DNA from: Ectocarpus siliculosus
Taxonomy: Eukaryota > Sar > Phaeophyceae > Ectocarpales > Ectocarpaceae
Assembly: GCA_000310025.1 (NCBI GenBank)
Contig: FN648498.1
Coordinates: 217,061 to 264,174, forward strand
Reading direction: 5' to 3'
Length of the DNA: 47,114 nucleotides
Positions 24,001 to 34,280 of the stretch are shown here, one piece after another; within the stretch, counting starts at the first letter, position 1; the number at the start of each line of letters is the position of its first letter. Below the pieces are notes generated by a model that was not told where the DNA came from, searched no databases, and saw only the letters and a program-made list of their open reading frames with translations. Position numbers and translations under genes: made by a program.

Positions 24001-27000
24001 GCGTGAACACACCAGGAAACGAGTTTTTTCGGGATGGGCGTAGGTTTGCGTGCGAGAACGTCGGAAAATGGGTAGGCGAAACTGTAGGCGAACGGGACGT
24101 TCTCAACGTGCCATTGCAAGCTCCCATAGTACATTATGTAGTCCGTGGCGTATTTACTTCGATCAATGGGGTTCTTCGTTGTCCCACGGAGAGGCGTGAT
24201 TCTATTCGGGGTTTTAATTAGTCTCACGGACATTGATTCGAGGATGTGGTGTGGATGATGTGGGCGATTTCCGTGTGGTTTCTTCAACAACAACATGTTC
24301 CTAGCTCCGGCATTATCCCTCTCAGAACCCACGGCATTACAGGTTGTAGGTCAAGACTATAAACGCATCCGTTCATTGGGAGCGGCTGTACAATCCCGAG
24401 GGACGAAGGATGATTTGGTTAATAGAGAAAAAGTGCCCCCAAATGCAGGTGGACACTTCTATACTGAAGCCAAGTCAGCAGAATTTCGGTTCTAGGTTAT
24501 GCAGGCCTTTACCAACCCTTTACCAACAAGGAGGATCGCGGGTTGGGAGATATGGCTACAGCAAGTCAGAGGCCGAGGAGCGCGCAGTAATTCACACAGT
24601 TTACTACCTCACACAAGCATGGTAGGCCAAGGGTTCCCACGCGTGGTTCACGCAGCGGAGCCATAATAGTGACGATAACGGTGCGGTAAAGGGCAGGTTT
24701 GTTTAAGGCGTAGACAAAGGCGTAGACAAAACAAACCGAGGTTTATTCAAACAACTCGAATTGCCATACTGTTTATTGGGGTACCCGGAACGCATTGCGT
24801 ACTGCGGGCCCCCCTCGGTCGAGAGGAGGAGTCGCATATGTTACCATTCTGTTCAAGCCTTGTGTCCACAGAGTCTTAGCGTGCCAGAGAGAGAGTATCG
24901 CAGAGACAACTAGCGAGGTGGTCACATAGAAGGCTTCTAGCGGTGTGCCAGCCTCTGGAACTGACAGGAAGTGGAGTCTTTTCCCACCCACCCACCCCTT
25001 TTCTTTCGAAGGTGGGGGAAAGGAGAGGACGGATTAAGTATCCGGTAGAACTTATAGCTGTATGTATGTGAGGCGAAGAAAATGGTAGGGTACCATTTTA
25101 GGGACTTGGTCATCTGAGACTACTGTGTGCAGTAAGATTGGTTCCCTCCACCGCAGGAGAGGGCACCCTCAGTTGCTGTTTGGAGGGAAGAGAGAGACAG
25201 TCTTTATTGGGAGAGAGGCAGAGGCACGATAGAAAGGCCGCAGAAACGTGTCTGCGGGAAATGTGCTCTCTGCCAGTTTGGTATCTCTCTCTTCCCTCGG
25301 GCGGTAGAAAATATTAATAAATGCAATTCGAAAGAAAACAATAAACAGACACTTTTGAGGGCTGCGTCCTCAAAGTATCTCTCTTTGGGAGTCCTGTACT
25401 ACGCTTACGTACACCCTTGGCCCCTGGTTTCTAGAATGGTGCATATGCCCAATATCAGCTGGAGCAGATGGCGTGCGCAGCATACAATATTGTCCGCCTG
25501 TGCCCTGTCCCGTAATATTACTGGCCGGCTCAGATATCCGACTGATCACCTCGTCCTTCCCCTGGTCGCCCTGTCACCGCACGCCGATCATCGTTGGGTG
25601 ACTCGCAGGTTGACAGCGACGGCAAAAAGCTAAGGTGCATGTTCGTCGCCAAAGTCACGGCGGGCAAAGCACACCTGACCCAGCAAGTTAACCTCGGGAA
25701 AGACAAGTGCCCCCCCGCCGGATATGACTCAGTTGTAGGAGAGGTGAGGGTCGCACACAAGCTGTCTTTCGGCGGTCCCGCTAGGAAAACGTGATATCCC
25801 AAAGGAGAGAGCAACCTAGGGCCTATTCTCAATAGTATCAAGTGCACGCACCAGCAAGAGCAAAGGAAACCATCGTTGTCTGCGCGAATTAAGGCGAACT
25901 AGATTCATTGGTCAGCTTCTCCGTGTGAGTGATACCCGTCTCGACGACTCGCTTTGCAAGCTGAGAGTCCTGTGAGACAGGAAGGCAAAATTGTCACTTC
26001 TGGTCCGGAAAAGCTACTTACGACACCGGTGCCGTAAGAGAGCGTTTACCACACAGGAAGAAATGCCTCGAAACCACATGAACTGTGTTGCCAGGGCTTT
26101 CAGCTGTCACGCAAGCCATCTTTTGGCCGAAAGAAACCGGTGGTTGCTGGGATATGGCCCAACACGATGTCACGGTACCACCTAGGCGATACCCTAAATA
26201 CGCGTATTTACGACACCGCGCGAAACTCTTCGAAAACACCTCAAATGGGCACGATACAATCCAACTACATTATGTTCCGACGGTCCCCAGCTGTTCGAGT
26301 AAACGTTACTGTCACGATCCTCCTGGTCGACGCTGCTACTCCTGTTCTTCTTGGCGCAGTCTTCATTAAAGCCATCCTGCGCCTTGTCGCTGCTATTCCC
26401 GCTTCGCTCTTTCTCCACACTCTTCTGTCTGCCCGCCCTCTCACTCTCGCGGGGCCTCTTAAGGCCATCATTGGCAATACCTTAGCTATAAACCACCCCC
26501 CCCCGATTGTTCCCCCTGCCCACCCTTTCCTCCTGTTGGTGGTTTTTGACTGCGGTCATCGATCTGGCATACGCTACGTCTGCGTCGACGAGACCAGCAG
26601 GCACCGATTGCATGCCACGGCTTGAATCCACTACCACATCGTGGGTCCGAGGTCGTCATCCACGTTTGACCTTGTTAATGAATGATTAGCCAGGGTTTTT
26701 AGTGTCCCAAGTCCCGGTGTGATATCGAGTCCGGACTCCGACACGCATGTGTCCTTGGTTGGATCGCATCAAAAGTGTAAAGCCGCGGGGCGTCGATACC
26801 AAATGTCCGCTTCACTGTCAGCTGCCACGAGGCTTCCTCGTCTTGGGGAAACAGATATATATGCATCTGAAAAAAAATCTCTGCGGTTTCAGTGACACGG
26901 TGTTGTTGATGTTGTTGTTGTTGTTGATGATGATCTCTTCACATTGAAAACCGTTCCGGTCTCCGCTCCGTACTTTCTATTGTCCGGACTGGTCCAACTG

Positions 27001-28915
27001 ACGCGGACGCTTTCCGTGGTCACAAGCCAACTACCCCCCCCAAAAAGGGGGTACACCTTTCTAGCTATAATAAAATTATGAATGGAGCCCAGAGCAGTCC
27101 TTCAAGACGCGATTTTTTTCAAACATGGCGATTTTGAGGAAGTTGATGTGAAAATTGAGCCGGAATAACGTGACATCCCAACGGAAACTGACTAGATCGT
27201 TGATCAAATAGAGCTCCACGGAAACGGGCATCACGACGTTCACTCCTTCATTCTGCCCATGCCATATCCCCAGGGCATTTGGGGTCCGACGCCCCGGTAT
27301 GAAATCGAACCCCAACTCCCTCCCACAATCAGTTTCACCGTCGTAACCTACGCGACAAATTTCACTCCTTTTTTCTCGTCCATGAAATTCGCATCCAGGG
27401 ATCTCTTTGTCCGAGGCCCCGCTGTGAACCGAGTCCCCACTCCCACACACCTGCCTCCCTGGTGGGATCGCATTAGAGTCACGAAAATGCGGGGTGTCGC
27501 GGCCTTCGCTGCCTCGGCTTCGAAGCGGCTTCCTTGTCGAGGGACCCGATATGCATTCTGAGATCAAACACTGTGCCTTAACAATGAAAAATTGAAGCAC
27601 TACGAAAACAAGGAGATATCCAATGCAAACTGGTAGCGATCGATGAAAAATCAGGACTCCACGGAAAAGGGCGTGACAATTTTACCCATAGCAAGTTCGA
27701 CCGTATTCCGAATAATGCCCTGCACTATCTGTAGACAGGGGAGGAAAGCGCTCTGCAACCTTTCCTTTCCGTTTTTTTTCTCCTTGGTTCGAAAGTGGAC
27801 CAACAACGTTGGACCCGCACGCGATATCACGCAATCTTAGAACTACAACTTTCAAGACGGTGCGGTGATCGATCTGTTCACCGTGTAAAAGGGAAGGTGT
27901 GTCGTCGAGGTCGCCTCTTCGACCAATCGTCTGCGGGTGGAAATTGAGCATCGCATTATTGCACCAGAATCCTGTGGAGTTACCTTGCGTTGGCGTATCG
28001 ACTCCTCCTTCGCCGCCGCTGCAGCGACCGCAGATGCCAACGGGGTCTGTGAGCAGTTTTCGTCTCATCGGAGGTGTTTTCGAAGAGTTTCGCGCGGTAC
28101 CGTAGATAAGCTTATGTATGCGACACTGCTGAGAGGGGGTGCCGTAAAATGGTATTGGGCCATATCTCGGGAATCACAACCGAATGCCTGTGCAACTGCT
28201 GGGGGTCGTGGGAACACAGCGCAGTTGGGTTCGGGCCCATTGGAGGCAATTTCGAAGAGTTTCTGGTGTTTTCGTAAATATTAGAATTTTCGACACAGTC
28301 GAGGTTTTGCCGGGACATCGTGTTGGGCACATCTCAGCTCTACGCGTTGGTCTGGACCAACCTAGGGGGACAGCTGGGGCACGTGGAAACACAGCGCAGT
28401 AGAGTTTGTACCCGTTGGAAGTGTTTTCGAGGTTCGCTCGGTGTCGTAAATACGTATTTACGACATCGCCGAGGTGGTGCCGTGACATCGTTTTGGACCA
28501 TATCTCAGCAACAGAGGGCTTGCACGATAGATAGTAAAGCCACAGGAAATGTGGTTCGAACCCTTTACGACACCGTTGTCGTAAATGGCATCACCGTTTC
28601 TGGTTTGGGGAGCACATGCTCGAACTTCGCTTTTAATGTGGGTCGACCAACAGATTTCGTTTTCACTACAGTAGAGATACATGTTGTACGCGGACACCAA
28701 ACCGGTGGAACCCCCCAACATCGTCTCGAATACTCGTGAATCAACCGTGTTTCTGTCACACCATCTGACATGGCCACACCTATCTCTCTGGTTTTCCTCT
28801 CGCCCACCCGTTTGTTGACCATCAGGTGGGAGGCGGACTAAATCATGACGAACTGGTAGTATACAAGAACGAGGCGGCCATTCCCTCCTATCTGATCGTA
28901 TACGCTTTACCCTGA
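18024..28915 (+). CDS. Zinc-finger PARP-like ADP-ribosyltransferase, copy 1
   Basis: PARP-fold enzymes transfer ADP-ribose from NAD+ to targets. Seven exons join in phase 0: 18024-18194, 21095-21286, 21819-22055, 22631-22747, 23058-23237, 25609-25743 and 28826-28915 (TGA), 373 residues. The N-terminus carries CX4C...(F/Y)CX3H zinc fingers: CGLPGCTRPC with EFCGRTHA; a second whose first two Cys sit on either side of intron 1 (TCQ/LHGC, then DFCSKSHA); and a third that has lost two ligands. The PARP domain shows the H-Y-E triad: His224 in RRFHGTS, Tyr282 in GDGLYFSS, Glu353 in DELVVY, plus PPAGYDSV. A Cys-rich stretch (C-X4-C-X2-C-X2-C, CNVCNIC) lies between His and Tyr, as I recall for fungal PARP-like proteins with the same finger type. 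Acceptors of exons 2 and 3 are AAG. Introns contain several mobile elements. Confidence 0.82.
18360..18475 (-). repeat. Dispersed intron segment with conserved antisense frame, copy 1
   Basis: On the minus strand it reads EETAADMLLRFARTNTETGR, related to the segments at 20650-20790 (KETSADILLYSGRANVKTGR) and 37290-37420 (EKPSAADVLLRSARTIVKTA). All three lie in intron 1 of the two zinc-finger PARP genes, opposite to them. It may be a remnant of a mobile element or of an antisense gene. No family is recognised. Confidence 0.55.
18757..19210. mobile_element. Non-autonomous TIR element A (Mutator-like), in intron 1 of PARP copy 1
   Basis: The ends are imperfect inverted repeats: TCTCCTACACTTTCTACAG at the left pairs with the complement of CTGTCAATAGTGTGGGAGA at the right. 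The left third is an array of CCCATGGGC-like palindromic words (18785-18930), followed by CCCTAACG-type telomere-like bases and three copies of AAGTTCTAGGTTGATATGCC (19073-19140). Flanks TGTTCAACG (18748) and TGTTGAACC (19211) look like an imperfect target duplication. It shares this structure with element B at 23608. No transposase is encoded. Confidence 0.7.
19211..20640. other. Intron 1 of PARP copy 1: unassigned open frames
   Basis: The frame 20253-20534 (+) contains a plausible protein-like stretch (LCDSLLVAVAGCNVTLAAVD) and one at 19526-19798 (-) contains HVSFSYNSYRYQMLALTV. Neither is recognised and neither extends through conserved splice sites. The frame 19143-19469 (+) begins inside TIR element A and is Lys/Ser/Gln-rich. 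These may be decayed fragments of a transposon or gene. Confidence 0.3.
20650..20790 (-). repeat. Dispersed intron segment with conserved antisense frame, copy 2
   Basis: This is the second member of the intron-1 family also seen at 18360 and 37290. It shares TTTTCACA-TGG-ACGA-CAGAA-AAAGCAAGA-TCGG on the plus strand with the 37290 copy. Its position just before exon 2 matches that in the second zinc-finger PARP gene, so this copy probably belongs to the ancestral intron. Confidence 0.55.
23510..23580 (+). repeat. G-rich GGAGGA tract
   Basis: A run of GGAGG, GGGGG and GGAGGA triplets lies in intron 5 of PARP copy 1, just left of TIR element B. Several G-runs of three or more close together could form a G-quadruplex. 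Confidence 0.8.
23608..24000. mobile_element. Non-autonomous TIR element B with 9-bp target duplication (Mutator-like)
   Basis: A 393-bp element is flanked by perfect direct repeats GCGTGAACA at 23599-23607 and 24001-24009. A 9-bp target duplication is typical of Mutator-like transposons. Its ends are inverted repeats about 45 bp long: TATCCCAC...TAGTTTTG...CCCATGGGCAGCCCA at the left against the complement of TGGGCTGCCGATGGG...CAAAAATCTCAG...GTGGGAGA at the right. The interior repeats the layout of element A: CCCATGGGC words, CCCCAACCCTAGCCCC, then GGTTGATATGCCGGTGG repeats. No coding capacity is seen. Confidence 0.82.
25183..25298. other. Long imperfect hairpin in intron 5 of PARP copy 1
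   Basis: A perfect 15-bp inverted repeat, GAGGGAAGAGAGAGA (25183) with its complement ending at 25298, encloses further pairing arms GGCAGAG(AG)GCAC and CCGCAGA/TCTGCGG with a short loop. The whole can fold as a hairpin of about 116 nt with bulges. It could be a foldback element or a precursor of small RNAs. Confidence 0.6.
26018..28585. mobile_element. 2.57-kb long-inverted-repeat element in intron 6 of PARP copy 1
   Basis: The segment is bounded by near-palindromes TTACGACACCGGTGCCGTAA (26018-26037) and TTTACGACACCG-TTGTCGTAAA (28564-28585). The inner left arm (to about 26290) is the inverse of the right side: GATATGGCCCAACACGATGT and the CACCTAGGC, TAAATACGCGTATTTA and CTCTTCGAAAACACC blocks recur in reverse at 28060-28510. 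The interior of about 1.7 kb has no recognised transposase, only short frames such as 27076-27600 (-). No clear target duplication was found, so the class is open. Confidence 0.6.
28070..28515. repeat. Three tandem units of about 170 bp with an 18-bp palindrome
   Basis: The block GCCGTAAAATGG-TTGGGCCATATCTC recurs at 28141, 28309 and 28480, with GGAACACAGCGCAG at 28211 and a related copy about 175 bp on. CGTAAATACGTATTTACG at 28445-28462 is a perfect palindrome. The units form the right arm of the inverted-repeat element; the left arm has one inverted unit at about 26150-26290. Confidence 0.7.
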
Positions 28916-29995
28916 ACGAGGATTGTTTGTGGTGGCGTTTTCGGACATGGTCGGCGGCCGGCCGTGGTTGGCTCGCGGGTCATCTTTGCCAACATCATGC
29001 CTTTTGAACTTTGGACGTAACGTAGGTGCAATCGTAGCTCGGCGAATCCCATTGAGTTAGCTCGATGAAGGGGGCATGAATTTTCTGTGTGGAAATCTGT
29101 CGGCGAGGTAACTCCTTCTGTAGGCACTCTCGAGAGATTTATCGTCGTAGATGCGTGTCGTTGTTTGGTACTGGTGCTGATCTCCCGTCGTTGAGTGAGG
29201 TGTGCATTTCCTACATCTGTATCACATTGGAACCGGTTCGGGAGCATATATATCTCACCGATAATTCCTTATTGATGTCTCATGTTCTTTCCCGAGCCTG
29301 CTGTAGATCAATCGGTTTTCGTTGGGACATCGACGCGTGGAGGCTGGGGCTATCGGGGCATGTGTCATGCTCCGAGCCCCTCTCGAAAGGCCAAGCAGAA
29401 AACCAATGACAGCGAGAGAGAGGCAAGCATTGAGCAGCTCTGTTTCGATTAAGTTGCCGATCGCTCACGGCATCAAAGCCGTGTACGTCGATCGTCGCGA
29501 AACATAAGCATTTTCCAGTTTTCATCGCAATGCCAGGTAGCTAAAGGCGAGCCGCACCCCCGTAACGGCAGAGAGTGCACTACCATCCCTTCGACAAAAG
29601 CTTTCTGCAGGCTGCCTACACCATTTGTTGAGAAGCACAATAACCACAATAAATCTCTGGACTACCAGTCAGCACTGACTGGTACTGCAATCCAGCGGTT
29701 GTCGTGCTCCTCAACACCATTCACTTGTTCTCATCCCTTCCCCGCCGCCTTCCTAGACTCGCACGCCGATCGAGGGTGCACCATACCGCCCGACATGATG
29801 CGACGCGAAAAACAATGGCTCCTTGCGACTCTCTGTAACCTTTCCGCGATTGTAGGCCACTGCCCTGAGCGCCAACACCCTTGCAAGGTGCGGCAGCGAA
29901 CACGGCTCGAGCGCTAGTCGAGGTCACAACAGTGTTGGTGTTCGTCGTAAGGACAACGCGTACACAACTCCTGACGTACAGCTTCGGCCTTGCGC
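28916..29995. other. Convergent intergenic region between two PARP genes
   Basis: About 1.1 kb separates the stop of zinc-finger PARP copy 1 (+) from the stop of the TPR-PARP gene (-). It presumably holds both 3' UTRs. No coding gene is supported. A hairpin lies at 29626-29716. Confidence 0.5.
29626..29716. other. Hairpin between convergent PARP genes
   Basis: TGTTGAGAAGCAC (29626-29638) pairs with GTGCTCCTCAACA (29704-29716) with one mismatch. At the centre ACCAGTCAG (29664-29672) pairs perfectly with CTGACTGGT (29675-29683) over a 2-nt loop. AACC and CTGGA between the arms can also pair. It could act in RNA from either strand. Confidence 0.6.
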
Positions 29996-32900
29996 TTAGT
30001 GGCGCGGAGCATACACGATGAGGTGTGTGGGCAGAGCGGCCTCTTCCTTGTAAACCACGACCTCGTCGTAGTTGAGCGCGTGGCCCACCTGGCCGAACAA
30101 CGACCGAGGCAAGACGGGGGACAGACGGGCTTCCGAATTGACTGTCGTGTCCCCTATCTGGGAGTTTCCGCGGGTAAACGAGAAGCAAGACATGGATCTC
30201 CAATCTCAATATCATTGACGTTGACAAAAGCGATGTTTGATGCAGCCCACCTGACGCTAGAATGTCTCCCGCAACAGGCAGGATCGGCGGGAAACAAAGC
30301 AAGAGCGAAAGTATCATTGCTCGACCTTGTCAGGGTCTTCGGTGCCCTTGTCAGGCGCGCACCGAGTTCATGCATTTCCGCTCGTGGCCAGGCCGAGCTT
30401 GTCTTTGTTATTTCCGACCTGCACCTTCTCGTGTCGATGCTGCCATTGTGCCCTAAGTCAGTTGTATGCCACCTAGCAGATGGACGCATTTCTTTTACGA
30501 AACAACCAAGCAATGGAAGCGTTCGCTACGACTTTGTAGGAGTGCCCCCCCGGCTTCCGCGGACCCAAGACTAGTGCGGGGAAGGAAGCACTGCAGAATT
30601 GACAACCACGCGGCACCTTTTTTTTCAATTTATGACTTGGGGCGGGGAAAGTCTTGCTCCGCAGGAGGGGCACGGTATTTCTCAGTTTCGTCTGAAGCGC
30701 TGTATCTCAGCCAAAACGTCTGACGTGCCAATTGACAACACGCCACCATCTGTGTGTTGAGAGTCTCTACAGGGAGAGTTGAACTCGATCATCCCTCGGT
30801 TATTACTCACCTCGCCCACAACAGATTGACAACCCGAAGGTGGGCACTCGCTTTGGGGGAGGTGGGATTTCTTGGTGCTGAAAGCTTTCCCACCGGCGAC
30901 ATTGGCGACGAACATGCACCTCAACTCCGCCCCGTCGCTGCCAGTCTGATGAGGAAGACAAACCGAAAGGAGAGTCGCGTGTGTGTGAGACAAGGGGAAA
31001 AAAGCCCCGAGCACAGTCTCGGCGACAGGGGCACATCATTTCGTCAAGATTCTACTTATACCTCCCTGAAACAGTTCTTGGCTTCAAGAGCGAAAGCTGT
31101 AGCAGTCTAATTGCTACTCAATTTTCTAGGCTACAGCGTGCTCTCTTCTCAACGGAATGACAGGGGAGTTCTATTTTTTCCCCTCGTGACCCCGAGCTTT
31201 CGAATAGCACATGCAACTACGTTCCAACTATTTTGTCTGTTCGACGGATATACTTTCCCTTTTCGCCAAACCCCCAGAGAAATTCGGCCACTGACTTCAA
31301 ATATGCATGATACATAGCAAGGTTCCGTCGTTGAAGTAACGTGTTGGTGTTGCGAGGCAACGCAAATACTTCGCATGAGGACGACCGCCTTCACCACCAA
31401 GCGCACCTTGGCCGAGAGCCTGGCATAGTCGTTCGCCTTGCCGGAAACGCTACTGAAGTAGATGCCCGTGCCGTACCGAAGCGGGATACCGGATGCCCGG
31501 GCCGTACGGGCGACGTTCTTTCCGAGCTTGAAGCCTAGCATGCAGATGTTGCAGACGCTACAGCTGCTCAGCCCGCACGGGGCTGTTGCTCCCTACACGA
31601 TATTAGGACCGGTTCAACATCTTGCAGTGACGCAAGGCAAGGTCAGTAATCGACGGGTGATCTATGCGAAACGAAAAGCAGAACACAAGAAACCTCCCGC
31701 GATGTGGGTGCCGGAGGGCTGTTCGAACCGAATGGGAAGAGTACCTGCCATGCATTTCACGCGGGCATTCACGAAAGCCTGCCACTCTGCTCGCAGAACA
31801 TACATAGCTATACAGCAGTGGCTCCTCTTCACCTGTGGGTCGACCATGAAGTTGCACCCATCATTGCAGGAGGTACCATGGAAGCGTTGGCGTAGATTGA
31901 CCACGACCATACGTTTGTAGAGTTCGTGCTTGTCATGGACCTCGAGAGGCACCTTGTGGCGGATAGGGCAAAGGCGGTCAAACCGGTCCACCAATGTCAC
32001 CACGAGTGAGTACGCAAAACGTTTTCTGCCTGAAATGATGAATATTTACTTCTACTCTTGCGCTCACACCCGAAAGTGTTACACAGCGGGTCTGTTGAAA
32101 AGACTGCGTGTGAATTGGCCCAAGTTCCCATGGTGGAGCGCGCTACGAAACTTTGTTTACGTCGTCCATCCACCCTCCCAAGAGCTTGCGTCGCATCTTG
32201 GCTGTCCAAGCCGCAGGCTATAACTAATCTCCTATGTACAGTGCCTAGAATCACTTGCAGCTGCTCTGTCGATCTCCCGACTCATTCATGGTTGTATTTC
32301 TCTCCAATGATGGGCATTTCCCGTTGAATGAGAGTAGTGCACCTGGATGCTGAAGATGCGCACGATCGAAACGCCATTCGTCGGCTGAGGCTTGAGCCAT
32401 CGAGTTTTGAAAAGATCGCAGAGGGCCTCGTACTCCCAGTCGTCATCGTCAAGAATTCGCAGGGTACTGCTGCTGCTCCCCACAGAAATCTCGCTCTGGC
32501 CCCAATCCTGTATTCCAGCGATGTGGATAGCACGGTTATCGTTTATTCTTGATAGGCACGAACTCGACGCAACACACAGGTGCCATGTTCTGACCATGGG
32601 GTGCAACGCTTTACCGCCCATTCTCGGCCAAGCTTGAGTTCTCCATCACGTGAACGAGAGGCGATTACACGATCTTTCAATTTCCCACACAAGCAGTAAA
32701 CTCACCAAGCGGTTTGCGGGGGCATTGACTTGGGATTTCATGCTGGCCTTCACATAGATGCATGCGACAAGGCCGGCTGAGCCATACTGTACGCCGAGAT
32801 TCTTCCCGATCAGGAAACCTCACACCGGATTGTCTGCCTGCACCGTGGCCGTGCGCACCTTCAAATCCCCCTCATGCCGTAGACATATGCTTAGCTCGAG

Positions 32901-34280
32901 CCGTGCGCTGGTCATCATGCAAATGTGCTCAGTTCCCGTCTTGGCCTGGTAGATCGCGATGCAGCGCCTCAGCAGCTCCTGCGCTTCCTTCAGTTTCCCC
33001 CTCTGCCGGAGAAAAACTCCGAACACATGCAGCGTGTAGGCGACGGCTTGATGATCCTTGCCCATGTTGCCTTCCTGATTCGCAAGACAACGCCTCATCA
33101 TGTCCTCTGCTTCGTCCATCTCTCCCGTTTGTATGAGCGATGCAGCCAGTGGATACAACACCGAGGGTGTTACGATATGTTCTAGGCCTAGGTGCACGTC
33201 ATGGATGCACAAAGAGCGTCTCAAAACATCCACCGCTTCCGCCGATCGCAGAGCTTCTCCGAGGCACATCCCAAGCTGGACCAGCACGACGCCCACCAAA
33301 ATATCCTCTAAACCCAGCTTGGCCTCTCGAATAGACAGGCAGCGCCGGAGCAATTCCTCTGCCTTCTTCGACTCCCCCGTCTGTCGAAGGTAGGAAGCTA
33401 AGTCGAACAGCGTGTTGGCTACGTCGACTCCGTCATAGTTCCCGTTCTTCTCATGGATTGCAAGACCACGCCTCAGCATGTCCTCAACCTCCTCAAATTT
33501 CTCTGCCTGCATAAGGCATGTACCCAGGGCGTGTAGCGCATACGGGTACGTCTGTCGAAGGGTGTTATTCAAGACGTCCCCCGTGCTTACTACAGCGGCA
33601 TTCTCTGGGCGAAGCTCGGTCTCATGGATTACCAAACCGCGCCTCAGAGTACGCTCGGCCTCCTCGAGTTTCCCTGCTTGCAAAAGGCAGGAACCCAGGG
33701 CGTGCACCGTGGTCCCTATCAAGTGTTGGAGATTCCGGTACAGTAGCTTGTGTTCATGTTGTGCGCTGGCGTCATTGGCCAACTGGTTGACCTCGTCGAG
33801 AATGGCCACACTGCGGCTCAGGATATCCTCGGCCTCCTCCAGTTTCCCAGCTCGCGAAAGGAAAGAACCTAGTAGGTTTAAGGCGGGGATCAGCCTGTCA
33901 GATTTTCGTCCCAGATTGACCTCCTGGATCTTCACACAGCGCCTTGCCACGTTTTCTCCCTCCTCCACCTGGTGCGGGTGCGACAGGCACCCGCCTATCA
34001 GGTATAGTGTTTCTGCTACCGGCGTGCTCTCCTGGCCAAGGTCGGTCTCCTGGATTGCAAGGCAGCGTTTGGCGATACGTTCCATCTCCTCCGGCCGCCC
34101 TGCCTCAGTCAGGCAGAAACTCAGTTCAGACAGTGGCTTGAACATCTCCACACACGAATCTCGACCTCGCTTCGCCTCCAAGATTCCAAGAGACATTTTC
34201 AAGACGCGTTCTGCTTCGGCCAGTTTTCCATCCTGTCGAAGACGTTGCCCTTGCTCTGCCAGTGCTTTTGCTCCCTCCAT
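29996..34280 (-). CDS. TPR-PARP fusion: kinesin-light-chain-type TPRs joined to PARP catalytic domain
   Basis: Six minus-strand exons join in phase 0: 34280-32859, 32507-32343, 31952-31833, 31592-31407, 30945-30811 and 30088-29996 (TAA), 706 residues. The first exon encodes 474 residues of about ten 42-residue TPRs of the kinesin-light-chain type (A-G-K-L-EEAE..LRR-L-I-E signatures), a protein-binding scaffold. The remaining exons match the zinc-finger PARP genes exon for exon: start of the ART fold (LFKTRWLKP), His554 in QRFHGTS, the CSVCNIC Cys cluster, Tyr614 in GTGIYFSS, CPPSG, and Glu685 in DEVVVY. The H-Y-E triad is therefore intact. The ATG at 34280 begins MEGAKALAEQG; an upstream in-frame Met at 34379 would add 33 hydrophobic/basic residues. 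Most acceptors are CAG, with one AAG and one TAG. The TPR-to-PARP joint spans a 351-bp intron and is inferred. TPRs probably choose the substrate or partner. Confidence 0.78.

Noticed and set aside
28545-28575. Possible tRNA T-arm (GGTTCGAACC)
   Set aside because: No acceptor stem, anticodon arm or D-arm fits around it, and it lies in the inverted-repeat element arm.
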